DNA from: Paenibacillus_G elgii_A
GTDB taxonomy: Bacteria; Bacillota; Bacilli; Paenibacillales; NBRC-103111
DNA length: 64,000 nucleotides
Assembly: GCA_042219835.1 (NCBI GenBank)
Contig: JBHJMN010000029.1
Location: forward strand, 1-64,000
Reading direction: 5' to 3'
Numbering within the stretch: the first letter of the stretch is position 1; the number at the start of each line of letters is the position of its first letter. Shown one piece after another: positions 17,359-25,527 of this stretch. Position numbers and translations under genes: made by a program. The notes below the pieces were generated by a model. It was not told the origin of the DNA and searched no databases. It worked only from the letters and a program-made list of their open reading frames with translations.

Positions 17359-17388
17359 ATTGTATTGAAAAGCCGGGTACTTTGTCCA
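17359..17388 (-). promoter_or_regulatory. promoter of the biosynthetic cluster
   Basis: Read on the minus strand, TGGACA (17388-17383) and TACAAT (17364-17359) are separated by 18 bases, each matching five of six consensus positions. No competing strong promoter lies between here and the KAS-like genes. All cluster genes are co-directional from this point. Confidence 0.6.
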
Positions 17389-17542
17389 TAGTGCGTCGGG
17401 ATCATTTGCCATCCAGGCGTTTGGTGAGAACGACGACAGCTGTTATCGACAGACAGCAAACGATGTAATATGATGTCGAATTCGGCCCAGGAGTGTCATA
17501 ATCCGCAATCCGCAATCGTTAAGAAATCATAACCAATGTGAC

Positions 17543-17890
17543 ATGCTAACACGATTCTGGTTCACCAAAAGCAGCGGAAGGCTGGAAACTGGAAAACGCG
17601 TCCGGTGGGATTGGGAAATGTATGGCGTTTCTACCAACGTCTATGTCAAAGAAATCGAGGAGAACAAACGCATCCTTATCGAATGGGAGGCGTCTTACGG
17701 TTATAACGCGGTCGAATAGAGCTTTATCCGCCGGGCAGATAATGAAACCTTCGTGACGATAACGAATACAGGGTTTCAAGGAGAGGGGGATGACATTGTC
17801 AAACAAGCGATCGGTTCGACGGAAGGATTTACGATCGTACTGTGCGGGCTGAAGGCGCTTCTTGAGCACAACATGGAGCCGGCTTATAAA
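17543..17890 (+). pseudogene. AHSA1/SRPBCC-type protein, truncated with internal stop
   Basis: The frame from ATG 17543 reads TRFWFTKSSGRLETGKRVRW and continues as the beta-grasp part of an activator-of-Hsp90-like (AHSA1/SRPBCC) protein. It then meets TAG at 17717-17719, where relatives usually carry Trp (AVEW). Family sequence resumes at once in the same frame (SFIRRADNETFVTITNTGF) and ends near LKALLEHN (about 17875). The N-terminal 30-40 residues of the family are also missing, and no ribosome site precedes the ATG. Two lesions make this a decayed gene. Such proteins bind hydrophobic ligands; nothing here suggests a live function. Confidence 0.7.
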
Positions 17891-17896
17891 GAATTA

Positions 17897-17926
17897 GACC
17901 GATTCAGTTTTTGCGAATCGGTCTTT
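17897..17926. terminator. terminator after copper lipoprotein operon
   Basis: GACCGATTC (17897-17905) pairs with GAATCGGTC (17915-17923). On the minus strand it is followed by TAATTCTTT, on the plus strand by TTTGG. It lies 20 bases after the stop of the minus-strand lipoprotein gene. Confidence 0.6.
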
Positions 17927-17945
17927 GGTCTTGCCGCGTTCCCGC

Positions 17946-18824
17946 TTAAGGCACTTTCACGACAAAAGGAACGGTGAATACCTTGCCTTCGTGCTGGAAC
18001 TGGCCCCACAGCTTGTATATGCCGCTTTTCGGGAATTTCGTCATAAATTTGGCGTCCGGCCCGGAGACCTTCTCCTCCATCGGATGAACGTGCAGGTACT
18101 GCTCGGCATCGTCGCTCAAAATAACCACATGCCCGACCGCTCCGAGATAAGGCTGAAGATTCGTCACCGGCTGCTTCGAAGCGGCGTCGCGAATCGTAAA
18201 GGTCAGGTTCGCGTCCATCCCCGCTATCAGGTGGTCGATCGCAAGCGTGACTTCTTTGCCGTCCACCGTTTTGACCAGCGTGGACTCGGGTTCGATCGCC
18301 GCGGCTGCGGGCGCATTGCCCTGTACGCTGATCCACGACGTCTGCGTTACTGCGCCTTGACCTGTCGGCACGAAGTCCGCAATCAGCTTATAGTCGCCGC
18401 CGCCTGGAAACTGCGTCGTGATGTCGAACCGGCCTCCGCCCTTATAGTCGGGATGAATGTGGTTAAAGAACGACAGGTCTTTGCTGACGACGATCAAGTG
18501 AAGCTTCTTCTCGTGCGTAATGTCGAAGTTTTCCACCGGCTTGTTGTTTTTGTCCGTAATTTGAATCGTAAGCGGGGTATCGTTTCGTGCCTGCGGCTTC
18601 TCCGGTGTCAGCTTGAAAGAGGTGACGACCTCGGCGCTCTTCGGCGCTTCGGACGCCCCGTCACCGTGTTTGCCATGTCCGGCTTCTTCCTTCGGTGCCT
18701 CCTTCGGGGCCGAGGCTTCTTCCTTCCGAGCCTCCTTCGGGGCCGAAGCCTCTTTCCCCTGCTGACCGCATGCGCTTAGAAGCACCGCCGCACCCAGCAA
18801 TGTCGCTATGGCTGCTTTTTTCAT
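17946..18824 (-). CDS. copper-island lipoprotein with FixH/YtkA-like domains
   Basis: Secreted lipoprotein of 292 residues. The signal peptide ends in LLSAC, so Cys19 is lipidated. A lysine/glutamate/alanine-rich linker with repeated APKEA units (about 25-60) follows. The rest holds two beta-sandwich (YtkA/FixH-like) modules, each with an exposed His pair: FFNHIHPDYKGGG and YLHVHPMEEK. This arrangement suits copper binding at the membrane surface. ATG 18824 follows AGGAGGG by five bases. It is the last gene of the two-component operon that follows copA. Copper buffering or delivery is inferred from motif and context; direct evidence is absent. Confidence 0.7.
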   Translation of the reverse strand: MKKAAIATLLGAAVLLSACGQQGKEASAPKEARKEEASAPKEAPKEEAGHGKHGDGASEAPKSAEVVTSFKLTPEKPQARNDTPLTIQITDKNNKPVENFDITHEKKLHLIVVSKDLSFFNHIHPDYKGGGRFDITTQFPGGGDYKLIADFVPTGQGAVTQTSWISVQGNAPAAAAIEPESTLVKTVDGKEVTLAIDHLIAGMDANLTFTIRDAASKQPVTNLQPYLGAVGHVVILSDDAEQYLHVHPMEEKVSGPDAKFMTKFPKSGIYKLWGQFQHEGKVFTVPFVVKVP

Positions 18825-18911
18825 AAACACCCTCCTGTTTTCTCTCGGTTGTTTTTAGTGTAAGGGAAGCTTTTGAAGATCTTATGAAGATCATCCCCCC
18901 GCCCCTAAGCT

Positions 18912-19979
18912 TTATCCCGGAAAACAAATCCGCACCACCGTCCCCCGGCCCAACTCGCTGTCGATTTCTATGTGTCCGCCGTGCGCTTCCGTCAGCCTCC
19001 GGGCGATGGTCAGTCCGATGCCGCTTCCCCCCGTAGTGCGATTCCGCGATTTGTCCGTACGGTAGAAGCGCTCGAACACATAAGGCAGCTCCTCGGTGGA
19101 AATGCCGATCCCGGTATCCGTGACGACAACCCGCGCCACGCTATCGGCCTGTTCCACCTTCACCTCGACCCGGCCTCCGGAGGGCGTATACTTCCACGCG
19201 TTGCTAAGCACATTGGCCAATATTTGCCCGATCCGCCGCCGATCCGCTTGGACCAGCACCGGTTGGACCGAGGCCGCGAACCGGAGGGCAACCTTTTTTT
19301 GCGCAAAAGCGGCTTTGACGGTCTCCACACTCTGAGCGGCGATGGCCGACAAGTCTTCCGTCTGCAGGCGAAGCCGAAAATGAGGGGAGTCCATCTGCGT
19401 CAGCTGCTCCAAATCGCCGACCAGATGACTCAGCCGCTCGACCTCCTCGTGACAAGCCGCAAGCCGGACCTGCGTCGGCTCCCAGACGCCGTCCACCATC
19501 GCTTCCATATGGCTCTTCAAGGTAGCCAGCGGGGTACGAAGCTCATGGGCAACGTCGGCGGTCATCGTCTTCCGCAGGCGCTCCTGCTTCTCCAACTGCG
19601 TGGCCAACTCGTTAATCGCTTGCGCCAAATCGGCCAGCTCGTCGTTCCCGCGAACCTCCGTGCGCGCTTCCAGCTCGCCCCCGGCCATGCGGACGGCCAT
19701 CGCTTTCATCGCCATGAGCGGCGCTGCCATCCGCTTCGCCGCGTACAACCCGGCCAAGGCCGCCAAGACGATACCTCCGGCGGCAATCCAGACGACCGAT
19801 TGGACAAGGGCCTGCTCCAGATGCGCGTTGAACATCACCATATCCGCGCCCGCCGCCTGCTGTTGGTACATCATAAAATGGCGGTGCGCCTGCACGAGCA
19901 GCACCATAAGCGCCATGATCAGAATCCCGCACGCCAGTCCGATAAACACGAGCGCAAATCTGGCATACAGCCCTCTCAC
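18912..19979 (-). CDS. sensor histidine kinase of the copper island
   Basis: Kinase of 355 residues. One membrane helix (8-30) and a second (60-80) enclose a short extracytoplasmic loop rich in Met and His (HRHFMMYQQ, ADMVMF), plausible as a metal site. A HAMP domain (about 82-135) follows, then HisKA with His145 in ADVAHELRTPL, and an ATPase domain with NVLSNAWKYTPSGG, DTGIGI and GSGIGL. It overlaps the upstream regulator by four bases (ATGA). It probably phosphorylates that regulator in response to copper or envelope stress. Metal specificity is inference from the Met/His loop and the copper neighbours. Confidence 0.83.
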   Translation of the reverse strand: MRGLYARFALVFIGLACGILIMALMVLLVQAHRHFMMYQQQAAGADMVMFNAHLEQALVQSVVWIAAGGIVLAALAGLYAAKRMAAPLMAMKAMAVRMAGGELEARTEVRGNDELADLAQAINELATQLEKQERLRKTMTADVAHELRTPLATLKSHMEAMVDGVWEPTQVRLAACHEEVERLSHLVGDLEQLTQMDSPHFRLRLQTEDLSAIAAQSVETVKAAFAQKKVALRFAASVQPVLVQADRRRIGQILANVLSNAWKYTPSGGRVEVKVEQADSVARVVVTDTGIGISTEELPYVFERFYRTDKSRNRTTGGSGIGLTIARRLTEAHGGHIEIDSELGRGTVVRICFPG

Positions 19980-20674
19980 GGCAAGACTCCTCCGGCAAAC
20001 CGGTAGCCTGCGCCGTATACCGTTACAATATATCTCGGCGCTTTCGGAACCGGCTCGATCTTCTGCCGCAGGTTTTTGACGTGTTGATCTATCGTGCGCT
20101 CGTCGCCTTCGAAGTCGAAGCCGAGCACCTTCTCGATCAGCTCGTCTCTCGTGAAGCAGCGCTCCGGGTGGCGGGCAAGCGTAAGCAGCAGCTTGTATTC
20201 GTTGGGCGTTAGAGCGACCGGATCGCCCTGCTTGTATACTTCGCGCTTTAACGTGAGAATAGCCAGCTCGTCGCCGCGGAACGCCATGCGATCCGCCAGC
20301 AAAGCGTCGTCCTGCGTGCGGCGCAGGATCGCCCGGACCCGGGCTGCCACCTCCCGCGGACTGAACGGCTTCAGCACGTAGTCGTCCGCGCCGATGGACA
20401 GCCCGGTCACCCGGTCGTTCTCAGACACCTTGGCCGTTAGCATCAGAACCGGCAGCGAGGACCTTTGCCGGATGCGCCGGCATACCTCTTCACCGGACAT
20501 ATCGGGCAGCATCAGGTCCAAAATGACGAGATTGACCGCCTCCCGCTCCAGCACGTCCAACGCTTCCGAGCCGCTGGCGGATTCCAGCGTGCGGTACCCG
20601 TCCTTTTGCAAATAAGAAGTGACGACATCCCTGATTTTCGCCTCGTCGTCGACCATAAGAATCGTCTTGTTCAC
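19976..20674 (-). CDS. OmpR-family response regulator of the copper island
   Basis: Response regulator of 232 residues from GTG 20674 (NKTILMVDDEAKIRDVV). The receiver acidic pair is in VDDE, the phospho-acceptor in LVILDLMLPD, and the lysine in VLKPFSPRE. The C-terminal winged helix contains LTPNEYKLL and VLGFDFEGDERTIDQHVKNL. AAAGGAG lies about 13 bases upstream of the GTG; the frame extends to 20734 but without a better site. It is separated from copA by 84 bases containing a terminator, so it is probably transcribed partly by read-through or from its own promoter. Likely targets are this operon and copper genes. Confidence 0.83.
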   Translation of the reverse strand: MNKTILMVDDEAKIRDVVTSYLQKDGYRTLESASGSEALDVLEREAVNLVILDLMLPDMSGEEVCRRIRQRSSLPVLMLTAKVSENDRVTGLSIGADDYVLKPFSPREVAARVRAILRRTQDDALLADRMAFRGDELAILTLKREVYKQGDPVALTPNEYKLLLTLARHPERCFTRDELIEKVLGFDFEGDERTIDQHVKNLRQKIEPVPKAPRYIVTVYGAGYRFAGGVLP

Positions 20675-20711
20675 CGCGGCTTTGCAGCTCCTTTCCGATC
20701 CTGCCGTATTC

Positions 20712-20743
20712 ACCGAAAGAAGGGCGCCCGGCAACCGGGCACC
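20712..20743 (-). terminator. terminator after copA
   Basis: GGGCGCCCGG (20721-20730) and CCGGGCACCC (20734-20743) form a 10-bp stem with one wobble, followed on the minus strand by TTCTTTC. Confidence 0.6.
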
Positions 20744-20758
20744 CGCCTTACGCTCTGC

Positions 20759-22999
20759 TTAGAGCTTCACCTTCTGCAATCGGAGCGCATTGAGCACCAC
20801 CGATACCGAGCTCAGCGCCATCGCGGCTCCCGCCACCCACGGGGCAAGGAAGCCCAGCGCGGCGATCGGAATGCCGAGCGTGTTGTACGCCAGCGCCCAG
20901 AACAAGTTTTGCTTGATGTTCGCCATCGTTTTCCGGCTCATCGCCGCGGCGTCCGGCAAGCGGATGAGATCGCCCTGCATGAGCGTCACGTCAGCCGCTT
21001 CGATGGCGATGTCCGTCCCCGTGCCGACGGCGATCCCGACGTCGGCCGTTGCAAGCGCCGGCGCATCGTTGATGCCGTCGCCCACCATGGCGACTTTGCA
21101 CCCTTCCGCCTGCAGCTTCTTCACCTCGGCGGCCTTCCCTTCCGGCAGCACCTCGGCCAGCACGCGGTCGATGCCCACCTGACGGGCGATCGCCTCCGCC
21201 GTCCGGCGGTTGTCGCCGGTAATCATGATGACCTCGATGCCTTCCTGCTTCAAACGGGCGATCGCTTCCTGCGAAGTTTCTTTGACCGCGTCCGCTACCG
21301 CAACCATGCCGGCATACCGCCGGTCCACGGCGATCAGCATCGCGGTCTTGCCTTCCGATTCCAGCCGCTCCATGACACCCTCAGCATGCGCGAATTCGAT
21401 CCCTTCGCGCCGCAGCAGCTTGCGGGTGCCGACCAGCACCTCGCGGCCTTCGACGACGGCGGCGATACCGTAGCCTGGTATGGCCTCGAACCGTTCCGCT
21501 TCGGAGAACGCGATGCCTTTCGAGCGGATGCCTTCCACAATCGCTTCCGCCAGCGGATGCTCGGACTGCTTCTCGGCGGAAGCAACCAAGCGCAGAACCG
21601 TCGCTTCGTCCGCAGCTTCGATGCTCACGTCGGTCAGCTCCGGCTTCCCTTTGGTGACGGTGCCCGTTTTATCCAGCACAATCGTATCGATCCGGTGCAT
21701 CGATTCCAGATGCTCTCCGCCCTTGAACAAAATCCCGAACTCCGCCGCACGGCCCGATCCAGCCATGATGGAGGTCGGCGTCGCGAGCCCCAGCGCACAA
21801 GGGCATGCAATAACGAGAACGGCGATCGCTTTCTCCAGCGCATTGGCGAATTCGCCCGGAACAACCGCAAAATACCAGATCAAAAACGTAAGCACCGCAA
21901 TCCCGACGACGATCGGCACGAAGATGCCGGAGATCCGGTCGGCCACCCGCTGAATCGGAGCCTTCGAGCCCTGCGCGTCTTCGACGACCCGGATAATTTG
22001 CGCCAGCGCCGTTTCTTTGCCGACCTTCGTCGCTTTGATCCGCAGGCTGCCGTTCCGGTTGACGGTAGCGCCGATGACGGCGTCGCCCGGCTTTTTCTCG
22101 ACCGGGATGCTTTCGCCGGTCAGCATCGATTCGTCGACCGCCGACATGCCGTCGAGGACAAGGCCGTCGACCGGAATTTTCTCGCCCGGCTTCACCAGCA
22201 CGACGTCTCCAGCCAGCACCTCTTCCACCGGCACGTTCAGCTCGACGCCTTCGCGGATGACAAGCGCCGTTTTGGCCTGCAAGCCCATCAGCTTCTTGAT
22301 CGCTTCCGAGGAGCGTCCCTTCGCAAGCGCCTCGAACCATTTGCCCATCACGATCAACGTGATCAGCACGGCGCTCGTCTCGTAATACATGGAAGGCATG
22401 CCATGCGCCGGAGAACCGGCCGCGGCCCACTCCAACGTCAGGTACAGGCTGTAAAAATAAGCCGCCGACGTACCCAGCGCGACGAGCACGTCCATGTTCG
22501 AGCTCTTGTTGCGCAGCGCTTTGTAAGCGCCGGTATAGAACGGCAAGCCGATGATGAACTGCACCGGCGTCGCAAGCGCAAGCTGCACCCACGGATTCAT
22601 CAGGGCGTCCGGTAAGTAAATCCACGAGGTGAACGAAAAGTGGCTGACCATCGCCCACAGAAGCGGGAACGAAAGAATAGCGGAGAAGATCAGCTTCGTG
22701 CGTTGCGCGGCAATTTCTTTTTGCCGGTGGTCGCCGTCGTCCTTCCGTTCCTCCTTCAGCCCCGCTTTATACCCAAGCTGCTCAACTTTCCGGATCATCT
22801 CGTCAACCGAGACCGCCTGCCCGGAGTATTCGACGTGGGCCGTCTCCAGCGCGAAATTCACGGTCGCTTTCCCCACGCCGGGCAGCTTGTTCAAGCCTTT
22901 CTCGATCCGGTTCGCGCAGGCTGCGCAGGTCATACCCGTAATGGCAAGCGAGGCTTGCTGCTGATCCTGCTGCTGTTGTTGTTCCAATCGCTGTTCCAT
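20759..22999 (-). CDS. copA: copper-exporting P1B-type ATPase CopA
   Basis: Cu(+)-transporting ATPase of 746 residues. It has one N-terminal heavy-metal domain with Cys25 and Cys28 in GMTCAACANRIEKGL, preceded by a glutamine-rich start. The membrane metal site CPC is in ACPCALGLATP, the phosphorylation site in VLDKTGTVTKGKP, the SEHPLA nucleotide motif and the hinge GDGINDAPAL follow. It exports cytosolic Cu(I) using ATP. A perfect CsoR-type operator lies at 23021-23039, just upstream, so the gene has its own copper-inducible promoter in addition to the csoR-copZ unit. Length and all motifs are canonical. Confidence 0.95.
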   Translation of the reverse strand: MEQRLEQQQQQDQQQASLAITGMTCAACANRIEKGLNKLPGVGKATVNFALETAHVEYSGQAVSVDEMIRKVEQLGYKAGLKEERKDDGDHRQKEIAAQRTKLIFSAILSFPLLWAMVSHFSFTSWIYLPDALMNPWVQLALATPVQFIIGLPFYTGAYKALRNKSSNMDVLVALGTSAAYFYSLYLTLEWAAAGSPAHGMPSMYYETSAVLITLIVMGKWFEALAKGRSSEAIKKLMGLQAKTALVIREGVELNVPVEEVLAGDVVLVKPGEKIPVDGLVLDGMSAVDESMLTGESIPVEKKPGDAVIGATVNRNGSLRIKATKVGKETALAQIIRVVEDAQGSKAPIQRVADRISGIFVPIVVGIAVLTFLIWYFAVVPGEFANALEKAIAVLVIACPCALGLATPTSIMAGSGRAAEFGILFKGGEHLESMHRIDTIVLDKTGTVTKGKPELTDVSIEAADEATVLRLVASAEKQSEHPLAEAIVEGIRSKGIAFSEAERFEAIPGYGIAAVVEGREVLVGTRKLLRREGIEFAHAEGVMERLESEGKTAMLIAVDRRYAGMVAVADAVKETSQEAIARLKQEGIEVIMITGDNRRTAEAIARQVGIDRVLAEVLPEGKAAEVKKLQAEGCKVAMVGDGINDAPALATADVGIAVGTGTDIAIEAADVTLMQGDLIRLPDAAAMSRKTMANIKQNLFWALAYNTLGIPIAALGFLAPWVAGAAMALSSVSVVLNALRLQKVKL

Positions 23000-23020
23000 C
23001 GCTAAGCACCTCTTCTCAAA

Positions 23021-23039
23021 TATACCCGTATGGGGTATA
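23021..23039 (-). promoter_or_regulatory. CsoR operator of copA
   Basis: TATACCC-GTATG-GGGTATA is a perfect 7-bp inverted repeat with a five-base spacer, matching the GC-tract type operator of CsoR. It lies between TTGATT and a TATATT-like -10 on the minus strand, 22 bases before copA. Confidence 0.8.
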
Positions 23040-23047
23040 TTTTAATC

Positions 23048-23072
23048 AAAAAAAGAGAGCGGCCGGAGCCGC
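23048..23072 (-). terminator. terminator after copZ
   Basis: GCGGC and GCCGC (23059-23063, 23068-23072) form a short stem with loop, followed on the minus strand by TCTCTTTTTTT. It separates copZ from copA, consistent with copA having its own promoter. Confidence 0.65.
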
Positions 23073-23099
23073 ACCTCGGCAAAACCGGTGAATCCCGGA

Positions 23100-23300
23100 T
23101 TAAACTACGTCGTAGCCTTGATCTTCAATCGCAGTCTTGATCGCATCCGGATTCGTTTTCGACTCTTCGTACTGCACTTGAACGGATTTCGCGGCCAAGT
23201 CAACCTTGCCGGTTGCACCGATGTTCTTCAAAGCCCCTTCAATGGAATTGACACAATGATTGCAGGACATGCCTTCGACTTTCAACGTAATGGTTTGCAT
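23100..23300 (-). CDS. copZ: copper chaperone CopZ
   Basis: Single heavy-metal-associated domain of 66 residues with VEGMSCNHCVNSIEGAL at the N-terminus, where the MxCxxC loop binds Cu(I). It delivers copper to CopA and to the CsoR sensor. It lies 13 bases after csoR in the same transcription unit and is followed by a terminator. The size and ferredoxin-like beta-alpha-beta pattern are typical. Confidence 0.92.
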   Translation of the reverse strand: MQTITLKVEGMSCNHCVNSIEGALKNIGATGKVDLAAKSVQVQYEESKTNPDAIKTAIEDQGYDVV

Positions 23301-23313
23301 AGGGGATCGCTCC

Positions 23314-23637
23314 TTATTTCATTAATTTTTGGATGGTGGTAAGCAATTCATCGATGACTTCATGCTCGCCCGTTTGAATGCGCTCGATGACGCAGGATTT
23401 CATATGACCTTCGAGCAGCAGCTTGCCGACGCCGTTCAGCGCCGATTGGATCGCGGCGATCTGGTTAAGGACGTCGTCGCAATACGTGTCTTTTTCGATC
23501 ATGCCCTTCACGCCCCGGATCTGGCCTTCGATGCGGTTCAATCGGGTGATGAGATTGGCTTTGACTTTATCGGAATGATGGCTTTTTCTCGCACTGCTCG
23601 TGGAGCAGCAATGTTCCGCCTCCTCAATGTTTTCCAT
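23314..23637 (-). CDS. csoR: copper-sensing repressor CsoR
   Basis: All-helical DUF156-type repressor of 107 residues. The Cu(I) ligands are conserved: Cys53 (TYCDDVLNQ), His78 and Cys82 (EGHMKSC). A Cys/His-rich tail (EAEHCC, KSHH) precedes helix 1. In the copper-free form it binds GC-tract operators; copper binding releases it. Its own promoter overlaps a CsoR-type site (23660-23689), and the copA promoter carries a perfect one, so it controls the whole copper island. A ribosome site (AGGAGGG) precedes the start. Confidence 0.93.
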   Translation of the reverse strand: MENIEEAEHCCSTSSARKSHHSDKVKANLITRLNRIEGQIRGVKGMIEKDTYCDDVLNQIAAIQSALNGVGKLLLEGHMKSCVIERIQTGEHEVIDELLTTIQKLMK

Positions 23638-23659
23638 TGTGTTCCCTCCTCTTGGCTTT

Positions 23660-23689
23660 ATATTACTATACCCCCCTACCCTATGTCAA
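23660..23689 (-). promoter_or_regulatory. csoR-copZ promoter with overlapping CsoR site
   Basis: On the minus strand TTGACA (23689-23684), an 18-base spacer and TAATAT (23665-23660) form a strong promoter. The spacer is TAGGGTAGGGGGGTATAG, a GC tract flanked by AT as in CsoR operators, so repressor binding would block RNA polymerase directly. Confidence 0.75.
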
Positions 23690-23823
23690 CAGATAAATTG
23701 CATTTTTTTCATGCAGCTGTCTGGCTTTAGTTTTCCATTTTCCAAGCGCTTCTAAACGAAGCTTGAGCGTCGGGTCCGGCCGGCTTTTTTGTCCGTTCGT
23801 GTAGTGACTCCCCCCATAGCGTG

Positions 23824-23853
23824 TGCTACAATATTTTTAAATCGTGACACGAT
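23824..23853 (+). promoter_or_regulatory. extended -10 promoter and palindrome before the metal importer
   Basis: TGCTACAAT (23824-23832) is an extended -10. Just downstream ATCGTG-A-CACGAT (23841-23853) is a perfect 13-base palindrome over the expected transcription start, a repressor-type position. The cognate regulator is unknown. Confidence 0.5.
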
Positions 23854-23897
23854 GGAGCAGGACGATAAGATAACTATGGATTTGGAGTTGAGAAAAC

Positions 23898-25505
23898 GTG
23901 AATAAGCCTGCAATGTTCAGGGTGATCTTATGGGGAATTATCCTTGGCCTTATCTTGACCGGATGCACCCCGGCCGCTAAGAAGGAAGAACCTTCGGTGG
24001 CCGCCGCCAAGGACGAGCTGATCCTGGCCGTCGGCTCTGAGCCGGAGGCCGGTTTCGATCCGACGACCGGCTGGGGACGGTACGGCTCGCCGCTGTTTCA
24101 AAGCACGCTGCTGAAGCGGAATGCCGAAATGAAAATTGTAAACGATCTGGCTACCGGCTACGAAGTGAGCGGCGATGGAACGGTATGGACCGTCAAGCTG
24201 CGGAGCGACGCGAAGTTTTCCGACGGCAAGCCGGTGACCGGCGCCGATGTGCAGTATACGTTCGAAACAGCGTCTAAAAACGGCTCCATTATCGATCTCA
24301 CGAATATGAAGAGCGTCGAAGCCGCGGATGCCGCCACGGTCAAGTTTACGCTCAAGGAGCCGCAATCGACGTTTCTGACGCTGCTCGTACAGACGGGCAT
24401 CGTGCCGAAGCACGCCCATGGCAAAGACTACGCACAGAAGCCGGTCGGGTCCGGGCCGTACAAGCTTGTGCAGTGGGACCGGGGCCAGCAGGTGATCGTC
24501 GAGGCGAATCCCGATTACTACGGGTCGAAGCCGTTTTTCAAAAAGCTGACGTTTCTGTTCCTGAATGAGGATGCCGCTTATGCCGCCGCCAAAGCCGGAA
24601 AAGTGGACGCCGCATACATCCCTGCCGCCTTCAGCAAGCAGCCGGTCGCCGGGATGCGGGTCGAAGCCGTACATACCGTGGACAACCGCGGCATCGTATT
24701 CCCTTATACCCATTCCGGGCTTACTACGGAGGAGGGCAATCCCATCGGTAACGATGTGACGGCCGATATCGCGATCCGCAAAGCCGTCAACATGGCAATC
24801 GACCGCAAAGCGCTGGTCCAAGGCGTACTGGAAGGGCACGGTACGCCGGCCTACACCATTAACGACCGGCTGCCCTGGTGGAATCCGCAGACGGTCACCC
24901 CTGACGCCGATGTCGAAGGCGCGAAGAAGCTGCTTGCAGATGCGGGCTGGAAAGACGCTGACGGTGACGGCATCGTGGAGAAGGGAGCGCTCAAAGCGCA
25001 ATTCCCGCTCATCTACCCTTCGGGCGACGTGTCGCGGCAATCGCTGGCGCTCGCTGTGGCCGACATGCTGAAGCCGGTCGGCATTCAAATGAGCGTCGAA
25101 GGCAAGAGCTGGGACGATATCAAGAGGCTGATGCATTCCAGCGCCGTCATGATGGGCTGGGGCAGCAGCGATCCGCTCGAAATGTACAACGTGTACAGCA
25201 GCAAATACCGCGGCGTCGAATATTACAACAATGGGTATTACAGCAATCCGGCAGTCGACGCTTGGATGGACAAGGCGCTCCGGGCCACGAAGGAAGAAGA
25301 CGCCTGGGAATTTTGGAAAAAAGCCCAATGGGACGGCACGACCGGCGTCAGCGCACAGGGCGACGCGCCATGGGCGTGGCTGGTCAACATCGACCATCTG
25401 TATCTGGTCAAGGACAAGCTGGATATCGGGAAGCAGCGCATTCATCCGCACGGCCACGGCTGGCCGGTTACGGACAATATCGAAGAATGGAATTGGAAGA
25501 ACTAG
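23898..25505 (+). CDS. NikA/CntA-type metal (metallophore) ABC substrate-binding lipoprotein
   Basis: Solute-binding protein of 535 residues, peptide/nickel family 5. The signal peptide ends ILTGC with lipidated Cys23. The family core shows DGTVWTVKLRSDAKFSDGKPV, GSGPYKL and a long C-lobe, ending with IHPHGHGWPVTDNIEEW, a histidine-rich tail typical of the nickel and opine-metallophore binders (NikA/CntA group). It captures Ni, Co or Zn, free or chelated, outside the membrane and hands it to the permeases encoded next. GTG 23898 follows GGAG by ten bases. The metallophore synthesis genes cntKLM are not in this window, so the ligand may be made elsewhere or scavenged. Substrate assignment is inference. 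Confidence 0.75.
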   Translation: MNKPAMFRVILWGIILGLILTGCTPAAKKEEPSVAAAKDELILAVGSEPEAGFDPTTGWGRYGSPLFQSTLLKRNAEMKIVNDLATGYEVSGDGTVWTVKLRSDAKFSDGKPVTGADVQYTFETASKNGSIIDLTNMKSVEAADAATVKFTLKEPQSTFLTLLVQTGIVPKHAHGKDYAQKPVGSGPYKLVQWDRGQQVIVEANPDYYGSKPFFKKLTFLFLNEDAAYAAAKAGKVDAAYIPAAFSKQPVAGMRVEAVHTVDNRGIVFPYTHSGLTTEEGNPIGNDVTADIAIRKAVNMAIDRKALVQGVLEGHGTPAYTINDRLPWWNPQTVTPDADVEGAKKLLADAGWKDADGDGIVEKGALKAQFPLIYPSGDVSRQSLALAVADMLKPVGIQMSVEGKSWDDIKRLMHSSAVMMGWGSSDPLEMYNVYSSKYRGVEYYNNGYYSNPAVDAWMDKALRATKEEDAWEFWKKAQWDGTTGVSAQGDAPWAWLVNIDHLYLVKDKLDIGKQRIHPHGHGWPVTDNIEEWNWKN

Positions 25506-25527
25506 GCCCGGAAAATGAGGTTATGAG

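Noticed and set aside
17402..17512. Minus-strand frame ending YYIVCCLSITAVVVLTKRLDGK
   Set aside because: It looks like a membrane-anchor tail, but it lies upstream of the cluster promoter, has no start with a ribosome site and only about 35 codons; too little to call a gene.
20465..22615. Long plus-strand open frame antisense to copA (about 700 codons)
   Set aside because: It is a shadow of GC-rich copA codon usage: His/Arg/Asp-rich low-complexity protein, no ribosome site, no family sequence.
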